Both the position numbers and the translations under genes were made by a program. This document shows positions 10,626-18,623 of a stretch of DNA of 45,120 bases, one piece after another. The stretch is taken from NCBI GenBank assembly GCA_013822725.1, contig PNKX01000032.1, positions 1-45,120 of the forward strand, in the 5' to 3' direction. Origin of the DNA: Pirellula sp. (GTDB taxonomy: Bacteria; Planctomycetota; Planctomycetia; Pirellulales; Lacipirellulaceae). The stretch's first letter is position 1, and each line of letters begins with the position of its first letter. The notes beneath the pieces were generated by a model. It saw only the letters and a program-made list of their open reading frames with translations. It searched no databases and was not told where the DNA came from.

Positions 10626-11846
10626 TCAAAGTTGCCACGGCTGGCGGCGAGCGCGATCGAGGAAACGATTCGCCTCCTCATCGCCGGGGAACTCTTGCGC
10701 CGCCTGGTCCCACTTCAGCGAACGCTGCAGTTGGTAAGCGATCGTGCCCAGATGACTGACGGCCACGGTGTTGACCGCGAGTTCAATATCGCGGAACGGT
10801 TTTTCGCGGGTCTTCACGCAATTAATAAAGTCGCCGTAGATGCCCCCTTCGCCCTTGTACGTTGGCGCCGGTTTCGCGGGCCGCTTCTCGCCGGGCGTTC
10901 CTTCGACGACGAGGTTTTCCGTTTTGGGGCGATTGTGATGGAGCAAGACGCCGTTGGCGTACTTGTACGTCAGGTGCTTGCCTTCGGGATCATTGTGGTA
11001 CTCGATTTCCACTGGCTGAAGTTCGCGAACGTCGATGGCAAACGTCGCGCCGCCAAAGTGATGGGCGCCCCAGTCGGTCATGCCGCCGCCGGAGTAATCG
11101 ACGTACGAACGCCAGCTGCCGCCATCGGTGGCGAAGCTGCCCGAGCAGCGAGCCGCGTTGTACGGAGCCCAAGCCGCCGGGCCCAGCCACATCTCCCAGT
11201 CGATGTCAGGCGGCGTCGTTTCAGCTGGCAAATTGCAAAGCTGCGACAGCGGGCCGACATTGACGTTGATCGATTTGATCGCGCCCAGTTCGCCTCCCCA
11301 ACAACGGGCGACCAACTCCTTGTAGTCTTCCTGGACGCGTTGACTGCCGCCCGAGACGACTCTCGCGTAGCGTCGCGCCGCGTCGATCATCAGCGGCCCT
11401 TCACGAAGCGTCAGCGTCTCGGGCTTCTGGCAATAGACGTCTTTCCCGTGGCGGCAGGCTTCGATCACCATGATCGCGTGCCAATGATCGGGCGTCGCAA
11501 TATGGACGGCGTCGATGTCGTCGCGCGCGAGTATTTCACGAAAGTCGCCGTAGGTCTGGCAATCGCTGTTCTTGTAGTGCTGATCGGCCCGCTCTTTGGC
11601 CGCTTTCCGTACGCTTTCTCTGACGTCTGACACGGCGACGTATTGCACATCGGGCCGGCCGAGAAACGCGCCTTGATCTGAGGATCCCTGGTTGCCGATG
11701 CCGATGCCGCCCATCACGATGCGGTCGCTTGCCGGCGGGACATCGCCTTGCCCCAGGGCGTTGGAAGTAATGACGTACGGCGCAGCGGCGACTGCTACGG
11801 CGGTCTTCAAAAACTTGCGGCGCGTTTGTTGGCTGCGGAAACTCAT
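10626..11846 (-). CDS. Gfo/Idh/MocA family oxidoreductase (Tat-exported)
   Basis: 406 aa from the ATG at 11846. AGAGG (complement of 11856-11860) lies about 9 bases upstream; the frame is open another 178 codons but that part is not protein-like. SQQTRRKFLKTAVAVAAAPYV is a twin-arginine signal. The NAD(P)-binding Rossmann segment starts with VMGGIGIGNQG near residue 45. HIATPDHWHAIM and VYCQKPETLT (the family's EKP-type lysine motif, here QKP, near 139) follow. The C-terminal domain contains YSGGGMTDWGAHHF. The family oxidises sugars or related alcohols, and exported planctomycete members are thought to act on glycosides. It heads the minus-strand run with the HEAT genes and is divergent from ThuA, which suggests a shared carbohydrate role. 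Confidence 0.94.
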   Translation of the reverse strand: MSFRSQQTRRKFLKTAVAVAAAPYVITSNALGQGDVPPASDRIVMGGIGIGNQGSSDQGAFLGRPDVQYVAVSDVRESVRKAAKERADQHYKNSDCQTYGDFREILARDDIDAVHIATPDHWHAIMVIEACRHGKDVYCQKPETLTLREGPLMIDAARRYARVVSGGSQRVQEDYKELVARCWGGELGAIKSINVNVGPLSQLCNLPAETTPPDIDWEMWLGPAAWAPYNAARCSGSFATDGGSWRSYVDYSGGGMTDWGAHHFGGATFAIDVRELQPVEIEYHNDPEGKHLTYKYANGVLLHHNRPKTENLVVEGTPGEKRPAKPAPTYKGEGGIYGDFINCVKTREKPFRDIELAVNTVAVSHLGTIAYQLQRSLKWDQAAQEFPGDEEANRFLDRARRQPWQL

Positions 11847-12378
11847 CGATTTAGCCTCTAAATCTTTTAGGATTTTTGGAAAGGGCCTTCGAACTACCTG
11901 GCAAGCAGGATGAAATCTGACGAGGCGGCGGCGCGTCGATGGCCGCCGTTTGGAAGAGACTGCAAATGCTCCTTGGATTCTATGCTCCCGCAATTCATTT
12001 CGCGACCGCAAGGATCGTCGAAACGCGAAGCTCCGGAGAACTACAGGGCGGTCGAGGAGAGGAATGGACGCATCGCATGGTTGCTGGCGACGCATTTCGG
12101 AGTAGAAAGCGTTAGTTCCTCCATCATAAGCCTGCTCCCAGCTCCGATCCTTGGTCAATCGTCGTAAACGAATTAAGGTATTTTCCCGATCGTGTTCCGA
12201 GCGTTGCGAAGGCCAACACGAAGAACGAATTTCTTCGAGGGCCGCCAATTCGATGCAAGACGCGTGGCCAGATTGATTGAGCGGAGATTGGTTCGGGAAA
12301 CGCCAAGTCGAGTGTATACTGTCGCCAGGTCCAAGCGACGAGTTTGCTCCCCCGCCTCTTCTGGAGTTAACGTCTGTC
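11847..12378. other. divergent intergenic region, probable promoters
   Basis: The 532-bp spacer lies between the minus-strand oxidoreductase and plus-strand ThuA genes. Open frames crossing it have no protein-like composition. TATACT at 12315-12320, about 60 bases before the ThuA start, could be a -10 hexamer, but I see no good -35 at 16-18 bases. No clear operator palindrome was recognised. Confidence 0.45.
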
Positions 12379-13275
12379 ATGAATCGCCGTCAGATGCTTC
12401 TATCGACCGCGGCACTTTCCGCTGGCCTTCAGTTTCCTTGGCGCCAGGCGATTGCCGCTGCAGGTCCTAAACGCCGCGTGCTGTTTTTTACGAAGAGCGC
12501 CGGCTTCGAACACTCGGCCATTAAGCGAGAAGGCGATGCCCTCTCATACGCCGAGCAGACGCTAGTCGATCTTGGCAAACGGCATGGCTTCGACGTCCAC
12601 GCTACCAAAGATGGCCGGGTGTTCGACGACGACCTCTCGGTCTACGACGCGGTTGTGTTTTGCACAACCGGTGATTTGACCACTGTGGGCACTGACATGC
12701 AGCCGGCGATGTCGGCGGAGGGAAAGAAGCGTCTGTTGGCTGCGGTTGCCGACGGCATGGGCTTTGTCGGTTCGCATTGCGCCGCCGACACGTTTCATTC
12801 GGCGGGCCCGCCGCGCGAGGCTCAAGCCGAAGTCGACCCCTACATCGCCATGCTCGGCGGCGAGTTCATCAGCCACGGTCCGCAGCAGAAGTCGCGTCAG
12901 GTCATCAAGTCGGCGACGTTTCCGGGCTTGGCGGAAGCAGCCAAAGGCGAGGAGAACTCATTCGCGTTGAATGAAGAATGGTACTCCTTGAAGAACTTTG
13001 CTGATGACCTCCACGTGATCTTGGCGCAGGACACGCAGGGGATGGAGGGCAAAGACTATGAGCGCCCGCCGTTTCCTTCAACGTGGGCCCGCCGCCACGG
13101 CAAGGGACGAGTCTTCTACACTTCGATGGGACACCGCGAGGATGTGTGGAGCGATCCAACGTTCCAGCAGATTCTGTTGGGCGGACTGAGTTGGTCGATG
13201 GGAGACGTCGATGCCGACGTCGAACCGAATATTGAACAAGCCACGCCGGGAGCCAAGGTAATGCCTCCCGCATGA
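12379..13275 (+). CDS. ThuA domain-containing protein (exported)
   Basis: 298 aa from the ATG at 12379 (weak TGGAG at 12362-12366; 34 upstream in-frame codons rejected). The N-terminus MNRRQMLLSTAALSAGLQF is a Tat-like signal. The ThuA glutamine-amidotransferase-like fold is clear: RVLFFTKSAGFEHSAI, DLSVYDAVVFCTTGDL near 90, GMGFVGSHCAADTFH near 135, a middle ALNEEWYSLKNF, and C-terminal GRVFYTSMGHREDVW. ThuA was named for trehalose utilisation, and relatives are linked to 3-keto-sugar metabolism. Divergence from a Gfo/Idh/MocA gene and nearness to two epimerase-like genes fit that setting. The substrate is not predictable here. Confidence 0.93.
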   Translation: MNRRQMLLSTAALSAGLQFPWRQAIAAAGPKRRVLFFTKSAGFEHSAIKREGDALSYAEQTLVDLGKRHGFDVHATKDGRVFDDDLSVYDAVVFCTTGDLTTVGTDMQPAMSAEGKKRLLAAVADGMGFVGSHCAADTFHSAGPPREAQAEVDPYIAMLGGEFISHGPQQKSRQVIKSATFPGLAEAAKGEENSFALNEEWYSLKNFADDLHVILAQDTQGMEGKDYERPPFPSTWARRHGKGRVFYTSMGHREDVWSDPTFQQILLGGLSWSMGDVDADVEPNIEQATPGAKVMPPA

Positions 13276-13388
13276 TTTGCCGCACGATTTGCTGGTAAGC
13301 GATCTTGTTCTTGAAACTAGGGGAGCTTGACGTTCACTTCGCAGGTTTCGTCCAGGTGCGACCGCGATTGCCAATAGGTGCCACGCCG

Positions 13389-15065
13389 ATGATTGTTTTT
13401 CGAATTGTTTTGACCGCCGTGCTGCTCAGTCTCACCGCGGCGGCGAATGCTACCGAGTCAAGCTCCGAGTTGGCCGCCGCCCAGGAACGGCTGCGTGACG
13501 GCGATCTGGATGGCGCTCTTAGTTGCTTGGAACCGCTGCTAGAGTCAGAGCGCCCCAGCGATGCCTCGCAGGCGCTTGCCAGTGCGTTGGCGTCGCGCAT
13601 CCTGCACGCGCGCGGGGAGGAGCATTTTCGCCAAGGCCGCATTTCCGCATCGATCGCCGATTTTAATCGACAAATCCAACTGCAACCGCAACGAGAAGCT
13701 GAGCACTGGCAACGCGGCATCGCACTTTACTACGCCGGCGATTTCGCAGCGGGCGCGCAGCAGTTTAAGCTTCACCAGACCGTCAACCCTCAAGACGTCG
13801 AGAATGCGGCTTGGCATTTTCTGTGCGAGTCGCGCAGCTCGCAAGCGACCGTCGAGGGAGCGAGAGAACGCCTGATTCGGGTAACTCGCGATCCCCGCGC
13901 GCCGATGTCGCAGATTCAACAAATGTATGCCGGGCTCATGACGCCCGAGGAAGTCTTGCAAGTTGGCGAGAAGGCTGGCGGCGAGGCCCAGTTCTACGCC
14001 GATCTCTACGTGGGCCTTTACTACGAAGCCCTCGGCCGCGATGCCGAGTCGCTGGAGCTTATGCGGAACGCCGCCGACAATCCGGCGGCGCGCGATAACT
14101 ACATGGGTGACGTCGCGCGAGTTCATGTGGCGTTGCGCACTGACGCGACTGAAAAGGAAAACGGCGACGCGACCAAGAGCGAAGAGACTCGCAAGATATT
14201 GCTGCTGGCGGGCGAACCAAGCCATGGCTACGGCGCCCATGACCATTGGGCCGGCTGCAATCTCCTCGCTCAATCATTGAACAATTCGGGATTACCGATT
14301 GAGGCGCAGGTCTACCGATCTGGTTGGCCTCGCGATCCCAAGGCGTTTGACGGCGTTGATTGCGTGGTGATGTACGGAGACGGCGGCGGAGGTCACATGG
14401 TTACCACGCATTTGAAGGAGCTGGACGCACTAGCCAAGCAAGGCGTGGGCATTGTTTGCCTGCATTACGCCGTCGAAGCGCCGAAAGGACCAACCGGGGA
14501 TAAGTTTCTGGAATGGATCGGCGGCTACTTTGAAACTGATTGGTCCGTCAATCCGCATTGGACGGCGCACTTCAATGATCTTCCCGAACATCAGATCACC
14601 CGTGGCGTGAAGCCGTTTGAGATCAACGACGAGTGGTACTATCACATGCGGTTTCGAGACGAGATGCGAAACGTCACGCCGATCCTCACCGCGTTGCCGC
14701 CGGCCGAAACGCTCTCGCGACCTGACGGCAGTCACAGTGGAAACCCAGCGGTGCGCGCTGCAATCAAGCGCGGAGAACCGCAACACGTGGCATGGGCCGT
14801 CGTGCGAGATGACGGCGGCCGGGGATTTGGGTTCACCGGCGGGCACGTCCACTGGAACTGGTCCGATCCCAATTTCCGCAAGCTGGTCCTTAATGCAATC
14901 GTCTGGTCCGCAGGAGTCGAAGTCCCGCCGGAGGGCGTGAGCGATGAACCGAAGACGCTCGCCGACTTGGAGGCGAACCCCGATGAAGAGATCCCCGCCG
15001 ATTTCGACCGCGAAGAGATTCGCAAGAGTTTCTCATTGCCGCCGGACATCGCCGCGGGGCAATAG
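13389..15065 (+). CDS. TPR-ThuA fusion protein (exported)
   Basis: 558 aa from the ATG at 13389, which opens directly into a signal peptide (MIVFRIVLTAVLLSLTAAANA). The open frame extends 28 codons upstream without protein character. Residues about 25-255 are tetratricopeptide-like (ARGEEHFRQGRISASIADFN, ADLYVGLYYEALGRDAESL). Residues about 268-515 form a second ThuA domain: LLAGEPSHGYGAHDHW, GVDCVVMYGDGGGGH, GVGIVCLHYAVE, INDEWYYHMRF and GFGFTGGHVHWNWSDPNFR. It follows the stand-alone ThuA gene by 113 bp on the same strand. The TPR half may dock a partner or substrate-loaded complex in the periplasm (inference). The C-terminus after residue 520 is acidic and unstructured. Confidence 0.9.
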   Translation: MIVFRIVLTAVLLSLTAAANATESSSELAAAQERLRDGDLDGALSCLEPLLESERPSDASQALASALASRILHARGEEHFRQGRISASIADFNRQIQLQPQREAEHWQRGIALYYAGDFAAGAQQFKLHQTVNPQDVENAAWHFLCESRSSQATVEGARERLIRVTRDPRAPMSQIQQMYAGLMTPEEVLQVGEKAGGEAQFYADLYVGLYYEALGRDAESLELMRNAADNPAARDNYMGDVARVHVALRTDATEKENGDATKSEETRKILLLAGEPSHGYGAHDHWAGCNLLAQSLNNSGLPIEAQVYRSGWPRDPKAFDGVDCVVMYGDGGGGHMVTTHLKELDALAKQGVGIVCLHYAVEAPKGPTGDKFLEWIGGYFETDWSVNPHWTAHFNDLPEHQITRGVKPFEINDEWYYHMRFRDEMRNVTPILTALPPAETLSRPDGSHSGNPAVRAAIKRGEPQHVAWAVVRDDGGRGFGFTGGHVHWNWSDPNFRKLVLNAIVWSAGVEVPPEGVSDEPKTLADLEANPDEEIPADFDREEIRKSFSLPPDIAAGQ

Positions 15066-15184
15066 GCCTTATCGGGGCAGAATGTCATACGACCTACGCT
15101 CGTTTAACGATAGCGAGTGTGGAGCGCCCGACGTGCAGGTCAGTTTTTCGCTGACGGCCGCTGCATGACAGTCCGCTCATTCGC

Positions 15185-16093
15185 CTACGCAAATGCCACT
15201 CGCAATTCGTTCACATACTTCTCACACTCCTTGCGGGCATCGCCGTCCTTCTCAAGCTCTAAAACAACGTAGCCGCGATAGTTCGCCGCCTTCAACATGC
15301 TCGCCAAGCGGCTTAGATCGGTTGGTTGAACATCCTGGCCTGCCGGCTTGATGAGAACCTTCACCTGGACATTGATCGAGTAAGGGGCAAGCTTCGCCAA
15401 ATCTCCGTACACGTCGTCGCTGTAGAAATTGCCCGTATCCATGTTGACGCCGAACCAAGGGCTCTTCACCGCGCGTACGATGGTCAACATCTCATCGACG
15501 TTGAAAGTGATTCCACCGTGATTCTCAAGCGCCAGGAAGACGCCATATTTAGCAGCGTGTTGACAGCATTCTTCGATCCCTTCGATGGCAAGCTGGCTGG
15601 CTTCGGTGAACGATTGCCCTGGTTGAGCGGCGCCGGCAAAAATGCGGATCACCGGGGCGTCCATCATGTCGGCGTATTCAATCCAGCGTTTGACGTGGGC
15701 AATTTCGACGTCGCGACTATCCCCGTACGGAAGGCAGAAGTCATTGCGTACGGCAGTCCCTGAGACATCGAGCCCACGACGGAACGCGTCCCCTTTCAAC
15801 CGGCGAAGATACTCCTCGTTCAGATCAGCTGGGAAGTAGTAAGAAGTCAGCTCCGCGCCGTCCAATCCAAACCGCGCGCAGTCGTCGAGAAAGTCAATCA
15901 GGCTTAGTTGCGGCGGATTCGCTTGGAGCAACTCACGGTAGCTGTAGGCCGCCAGACTGAGTTTGAAGTGGTGGCCGTCGGGCCGCGGAAGCGGTTCCAT
16001 AGCGGCGGATGGCGATGCAGCCAACGCGCTGGCTCCCGCGGCGGCGGTGAGCGAAGAAAGGATGAAGTCTCGTCGGTCGACGGAGTGTGGCAT
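15185..16093 (-). CDS. sugar phosphate isomerase/epimerase family protein (TIM barrel, Tat-exported)
   Basis: 302 aa. SVDRRDFILSSLTAAAGASALAA is a twin-arginine signal. The AP-endonuclease-2/xylose-isomerase-like TIM barrel shows FKLSLAAYSYRELL, FGLDGAELTSYYFP near 85, VIRIFAGAAQPGQS near 145, LALENHGGIT near 188 (metal-ligand Glu), FGVNMDTGNFYSDD near 215 (metal-ligand Asp), NVQVKVLI near 240 and YVVLELEKDGD near 280 (final Glu). Such proteins isomerise or epimerise sugars, and exported versions may act on 3-keto-glycosides (inference). It follows the next epimerase-like gene by 30 bp, so the two form an operon. It converges with the TPR-ThuA gene; the 119-bp gap has short inverted repeats but no clean terminator. 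Confidence 0.92.
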   Translation of the reverse strand: MPHSVDRRDFILSSLTAAAGASALAASPSAAMEPLPRPDGHHFKLSLAAYSYRELLQANPPQLSLIDFLDDCARFGLDGAELTSYYFPADLNEEYLRRLKGDAFRRGLDVSGTAVRNDFCLPYGDSRDVEIAHVKRWIEYADMMDAPVIRIFAGAAQPGQSFTEASQLAIEGIEECCQHAAKYGVFLALENHGGITFNVDEMLTIVRAVKSPWFGVNMDTGNFYSDDVYGDLAKLAPYSINVQVKVLIKPAGQDVQPTDLSRLASMLKAANYRGYVVLELEKDGDARKECEKYVNELRVAFA

Positions 16094-16123
16094 GATTTCG
16101 GATTCTTTGTCGAGGTGAGGAAG

Positions 16124-17011
16124 TTATTCCGTGACCAATTTCTCGAACGCGGATCGTTGCGCCGTCAACGCAGCGACGCGATCCTGCGGCAAGTCGTTGT
16201 CTTCAATCAAAAACCACCCTTGATAGGCGGCGTCTTGCAGTAGTTGAAACAGCGTCGCATAAGGATAATCTGTTCCGTCAAGTTGCCGGCCATGGACCGT
16301 GGCGCCAAGCCTGTCGCGGACCATGGCGAAGTTGGCTGCCAAGCCGGCCCCCTCCAAATCTTGCGGATTGGAATTCCAGCAGACTCGGACGCTCGAGCAA
16401 TCGGCGACTTCCATGATAGATGCAATAATCGGCAGCGGCGCACATTGCCCATGGACTTCGAGGCGGACTTCTTGGCCCAAATCAGCGGCGTAGGAGCCTA
16501 CTTGGTTGAGCGCGCGGCCTATTTGTTCGATCGTTTTCTCTTGGCGCACTCCTTGGGGAAGATCATTGGGCTTCACCTTCACGCCGCTGCCGCCAACATC
16601 GTGACTCAGCTTTAAGAAGTCTTTGGCTCGCTCGATTGACGCCTTGAGCGACGCGGGATCGACGTCGTGAAAATCTTCGTTACTGCCCAATCCGATGAGC
16701 TTAACAGGGCTGTCTGCGAAGAGCGTTTTCACCTCCTGCCGTTCCATGGCGTTGAGGCTTGGCTCGACGCCATGAGCATGTTGCGTTCGAAGTTCGACGC
16801 CTTCGGCTCCCGCCTGCTCGCAATTTGCCAACAACGACGGGAGTTTCCAGTCGTGGCCCCACATATAAGTGACGAGTCCAAAGCGAATCTTCGCCCCCTT
16901 GGCCTTAGACTGCGGCGACGCATCCAACCCGGCCCGAGCGGTAACCGCCGGACAACATCTCAGCGCCGCCAGCGCCAGCGACGAGCGAAGTAACAGTCGA
17001 CGGTCTAGCAT
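16124..17011 (-). CDS. second sugar phosphate isomerase/epimerase-like protein (exported)
   Basis: 295 aa. The ATG at 17011 has a strong Shine-Dalgarno AGGAGGGG (complement of 17018-17025) 6 bases upstream. The N-terminus MLDRRLLLRSSLALAALRCC is a signal with paired arginines. The TIM-barrel pattern follows: RFGLVTYMWGHDWKLP, AGAEGVELRTQHAHG, VKLIGLGSNEDFHD, RLEVHGQCAPLP-type strand (EVRLEVHGQ), VRVCWNSNP and GWFLIEDNDLP. It is divergent from its neighbour in the active-site strand (LEVHG instead of LENHG; no MDTGN), so the two probably act on different substrates or steps. It is the first gene of the two-gene operon. Confidence 0.9.
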   Translation of the reverse strand: MLDRRLLLRSSLALAALRCCPAVTARAGLDASPQSKAKGAKIRFGLVTYMWGHDWKLPSLLANCEQAGAEGVELRTQHAHGVEPSLNAMERQEVKTLFADSPVKLIGLGSNEDFHDVDPASLKASIERAKDFLKLSHDVGGSGVKVKPNDLPQGVRQEKTIEQIGRALNQVGSYAADLGQEVRLEVHGQCAPLPIIASIMEVADCSSVRVCWNSNPQDLEGAGLAANFAMVRDRLGATVHGRQLDGTDYPYATLFQLLQDAAYQGWFLIEDNDLPQDRVAALTAQRSAFEKLVTE

Positions 17012-17340
17012 CCCTCTCCCCTCCTGCTCGCGTGAGTTTGCTCACGAAGTCTTCGTCTGCCCCTTCAGGATCACCTAACTGCTGGTCCATAAGGCTAAAC
17101 GCCGGTGAACAGTTTGCTGAAGTGAGTCGTTGATCTCCTGTGTATAATCATGCCGACGATGAGATTCTTGCCCTGAAATTTGGAAAGATTATTAAAATCG
17201 CCTTATTCAGTTGGTTCCGTGTTGACTGGATCAATCCGCCGCTAGGAATGTCCTGGTAGTGAGAACGGCCTCGGAAGCCAATCGCCCTTCAACCCGCTGA
17301 TGGCGAAAACAACCCAATCAGCCTCCTTCAGCGCACTCAA
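17012..17340. other. intergenic, AT-richer stretch
   Basis: No gene seen. The stretch from about 17150 to 17240 is noticeably AT-richer than its surroundings. TGTGTATAAT at about 17140-17149 on the plus strand resembles an extended -10, but no -35 at proper spacing and no downstream plus-strand gene support it. The region should contain the promoter of the minus-strand epimerase operon and the end of the island to its right. Confidence 0.4.
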
Positions 17341-17650
17341 CTACCCGCCACCGACGCGGAACTCACGCCTGCGTCGGCGATCCGCCTCGTCGGGTCTCGC
17401 CACGTTACACTCCCCGGCTCGCAGGTTGAGCGCGACGTCGCGCTCCAGCCGTGCCTCGCGCAGCCAACGAGCAAGCTGATGCACCATTAGCCCGGCGGCG
17501 ATGGCGGCTCCGTAGAGCACGCCCTGCGCTGAACAGGCTCCTGCCTGGGCATCAGTCTGCGGAAACGGCGTCCGACCGTCATTCGCATGATCAACGTCGC
17601 CCGCCGCCGTCAGCACGCGAAGCGCCTGGCTGGCTCGGAGCGCGCACGCT
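17341..17650 (-). pseudogene. C-terminal remnant of a ThiF/E1-like adenylyltransferase
   Basis: The minus-strand frame reads RASQALRVLTAAGD, then TDAQAGACSAQGVLYG (the Cys-containing segment), AAIAAGLMVHQLARWLR and DVALNLRAGECNV, then an Arg-rich end. I recognise this as the C-terminal end of ThiF/MoeB/E1-type proteins (memory, not searched). The ATP-binding N-terminal two thirds are missing. Upstream in the same frame there is only about 60 bp of unrelated sequence and a perfect 13-bp inverted repeat (17654-17688). The frame is open to 17712 from a TTG, but no intact enzyme could be made. It lies 3' of the 285-aa gene on the same strand, and I infer it is the stump left by a deletion. Confidence 0.6.
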
Positions 17651-17653
17651 CCC

Positions 17654-17688
17654 ACGCGTCCCGCCGTCGCTGCAGCGGCGGGACGCGT
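17654..17688. repeat. perfect 13-bp inverted repeat at the ThiF breakpoint
   Basis: ACGCGTCCCGCCG (17654-17666) and CGGCGGGACGCGT (17676-17688) are exact reverse complements with a 9-base loop. The hairpin sits where homology to ThiF proteins stops. It might be a terminator of the minus-strand operon (no T-run seen) or a trace of the rearrangement that removed the ThiF N-terminus. Confidence 0.65.
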
Positions 17689-17765
17689 CCATATGACTGA
17701 ATCAATTGTCAAAGAGCCACAAGCGAACGTCCAGCTACGCGTCGAGGACGCGTTCCATCGGATTT

Positions 17766-18623
17766 TTAAGTACTCGCAGGTATGGAAGCCGCCGGCGGCG
17801 GAGTCGGCGCGACCAGGACGTCGGTATCAACCGCCGATTTTTTCGCTCGCGACGGATGCGCGTCGACGCGGGGAGCTAAGCGCAGACAACGTTCCGCTTG
17901 CCGGGAGAGCTGCAGGAAGAACCGCGCCTCCTCGACGAGGTCCGCGTGCTGCAGCGTGGCAGCGGGAGTGGCTTGGAGCGCCGCTTTCAGGGGCGCTGCG
18001 AATCCCGCGGCAAGATCACAGAGATCGGCGGTCAAGTAACCGACGGCGGCGTCGAACGGCGAGTCTTGGGATTGAGCCCACTGGCGCATGCCGTCGTGCT
18101 GGGAACCGGAGGTTGCCGTGATCGCAGTCGGCCGATCGGTTGGTTGGACGGCGTAGGCTTGAGTCATCGAAAGACCTTTCGTGTTTGCGTTGTGGAGAAT
18201 GAACGTGGTCGTCTCCGCCTCGGCGCAGCGGCGCTTGCGACGCAGTTGACGCCCATGGAAATGCCACTCAGAAGCTTTGATGTGCGGGGCCAGACGCGGC
18301 TTGACCTGCCGCAGCAGACGGCGACCGCGACGACGTAACTGATTGAGAGCTCGCCGCCGGCGCACTTGAGCCTGTCGCTCGGCCAGATAGGCGGCGATTT
18401 GTTCGGCGCGGACAGGCCCGACGCCGAGGTAGACGACGCGCTGACGCCCCGTACCATCGCGGAACCGGAGTTTGGCGCATGTCGTGCCCGACGGCAGACG
18501 CTCGCGTGAGACGAATCCCTGACGATCGAGTAGTCGCAGCTCCGTCCGCGGCAGACGCGCTGCCAGCCATTGGCGACCCGACTCGGCGTCGCGGCGGTGG
18601 GGGCGACTAGGGACGGCGACCAC
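17766..18623 (-). CDS. uncharacterised 285-aa protein, basic N-terminal half
   Basis: The start is GTG at 18623, with a strong Shine-Dalgarno AAGGAGGAG (complement of 18628-18636) 4 bases upstream. It overlaps the end of the 782-aa gene by 17 bp, so translation is probably coupled. Residues 1-135 are very basic. They hold a short strand pair (CAKLRFRDGTGRQRVVYLG) that resembles small domains of the DUF6788 type, followed by Arg-rich helices (RRRRALNQLRRRGRRLL). Residues 150-285 are a separate-looking helical segment (VGYLTADLCDLAAGFAAPLKAAL, EEARFFLQLSRQAERCLRL) with a disordered Pro/Ala tail. An internal ATG at 18167 with AAAGG upstream could give the C-terminal 133 aa alone. Nucleic-acid binding by the basic half is an inference. 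Confidence 0.7.
   Translation of the reverse strand: MVAVPSRPHRRDAESGRQWLAARLPRTELRLLDRQGFVSRERLPSGTTCAKLRFRDGTGRQRVVYLGVGPVRAEQIAAYLAERQAQVRRRRALNQLRRRGRRLLRQVKPRLAPHIKASEWHFHGRQLRRKRRCAEAETTTFILHNANTKGLSMTQAYAVQPTDRPTAITATSGSQHDGMRQWAQSQDSPFDAAVGYLTADLCDLAAGFAAPLKAALQATPAATLQHADLVEEARFFLQLSRQAERCLRLAPRVDAHPSRAKKSAVDTDVLVAPTPPPAASIPAST

Noticed and set aside
17130..17160. TGTGTATAAT as a promoter
   Set aside because: The -10-like hexamer has no -35 at correct spacing and points toward no gene.
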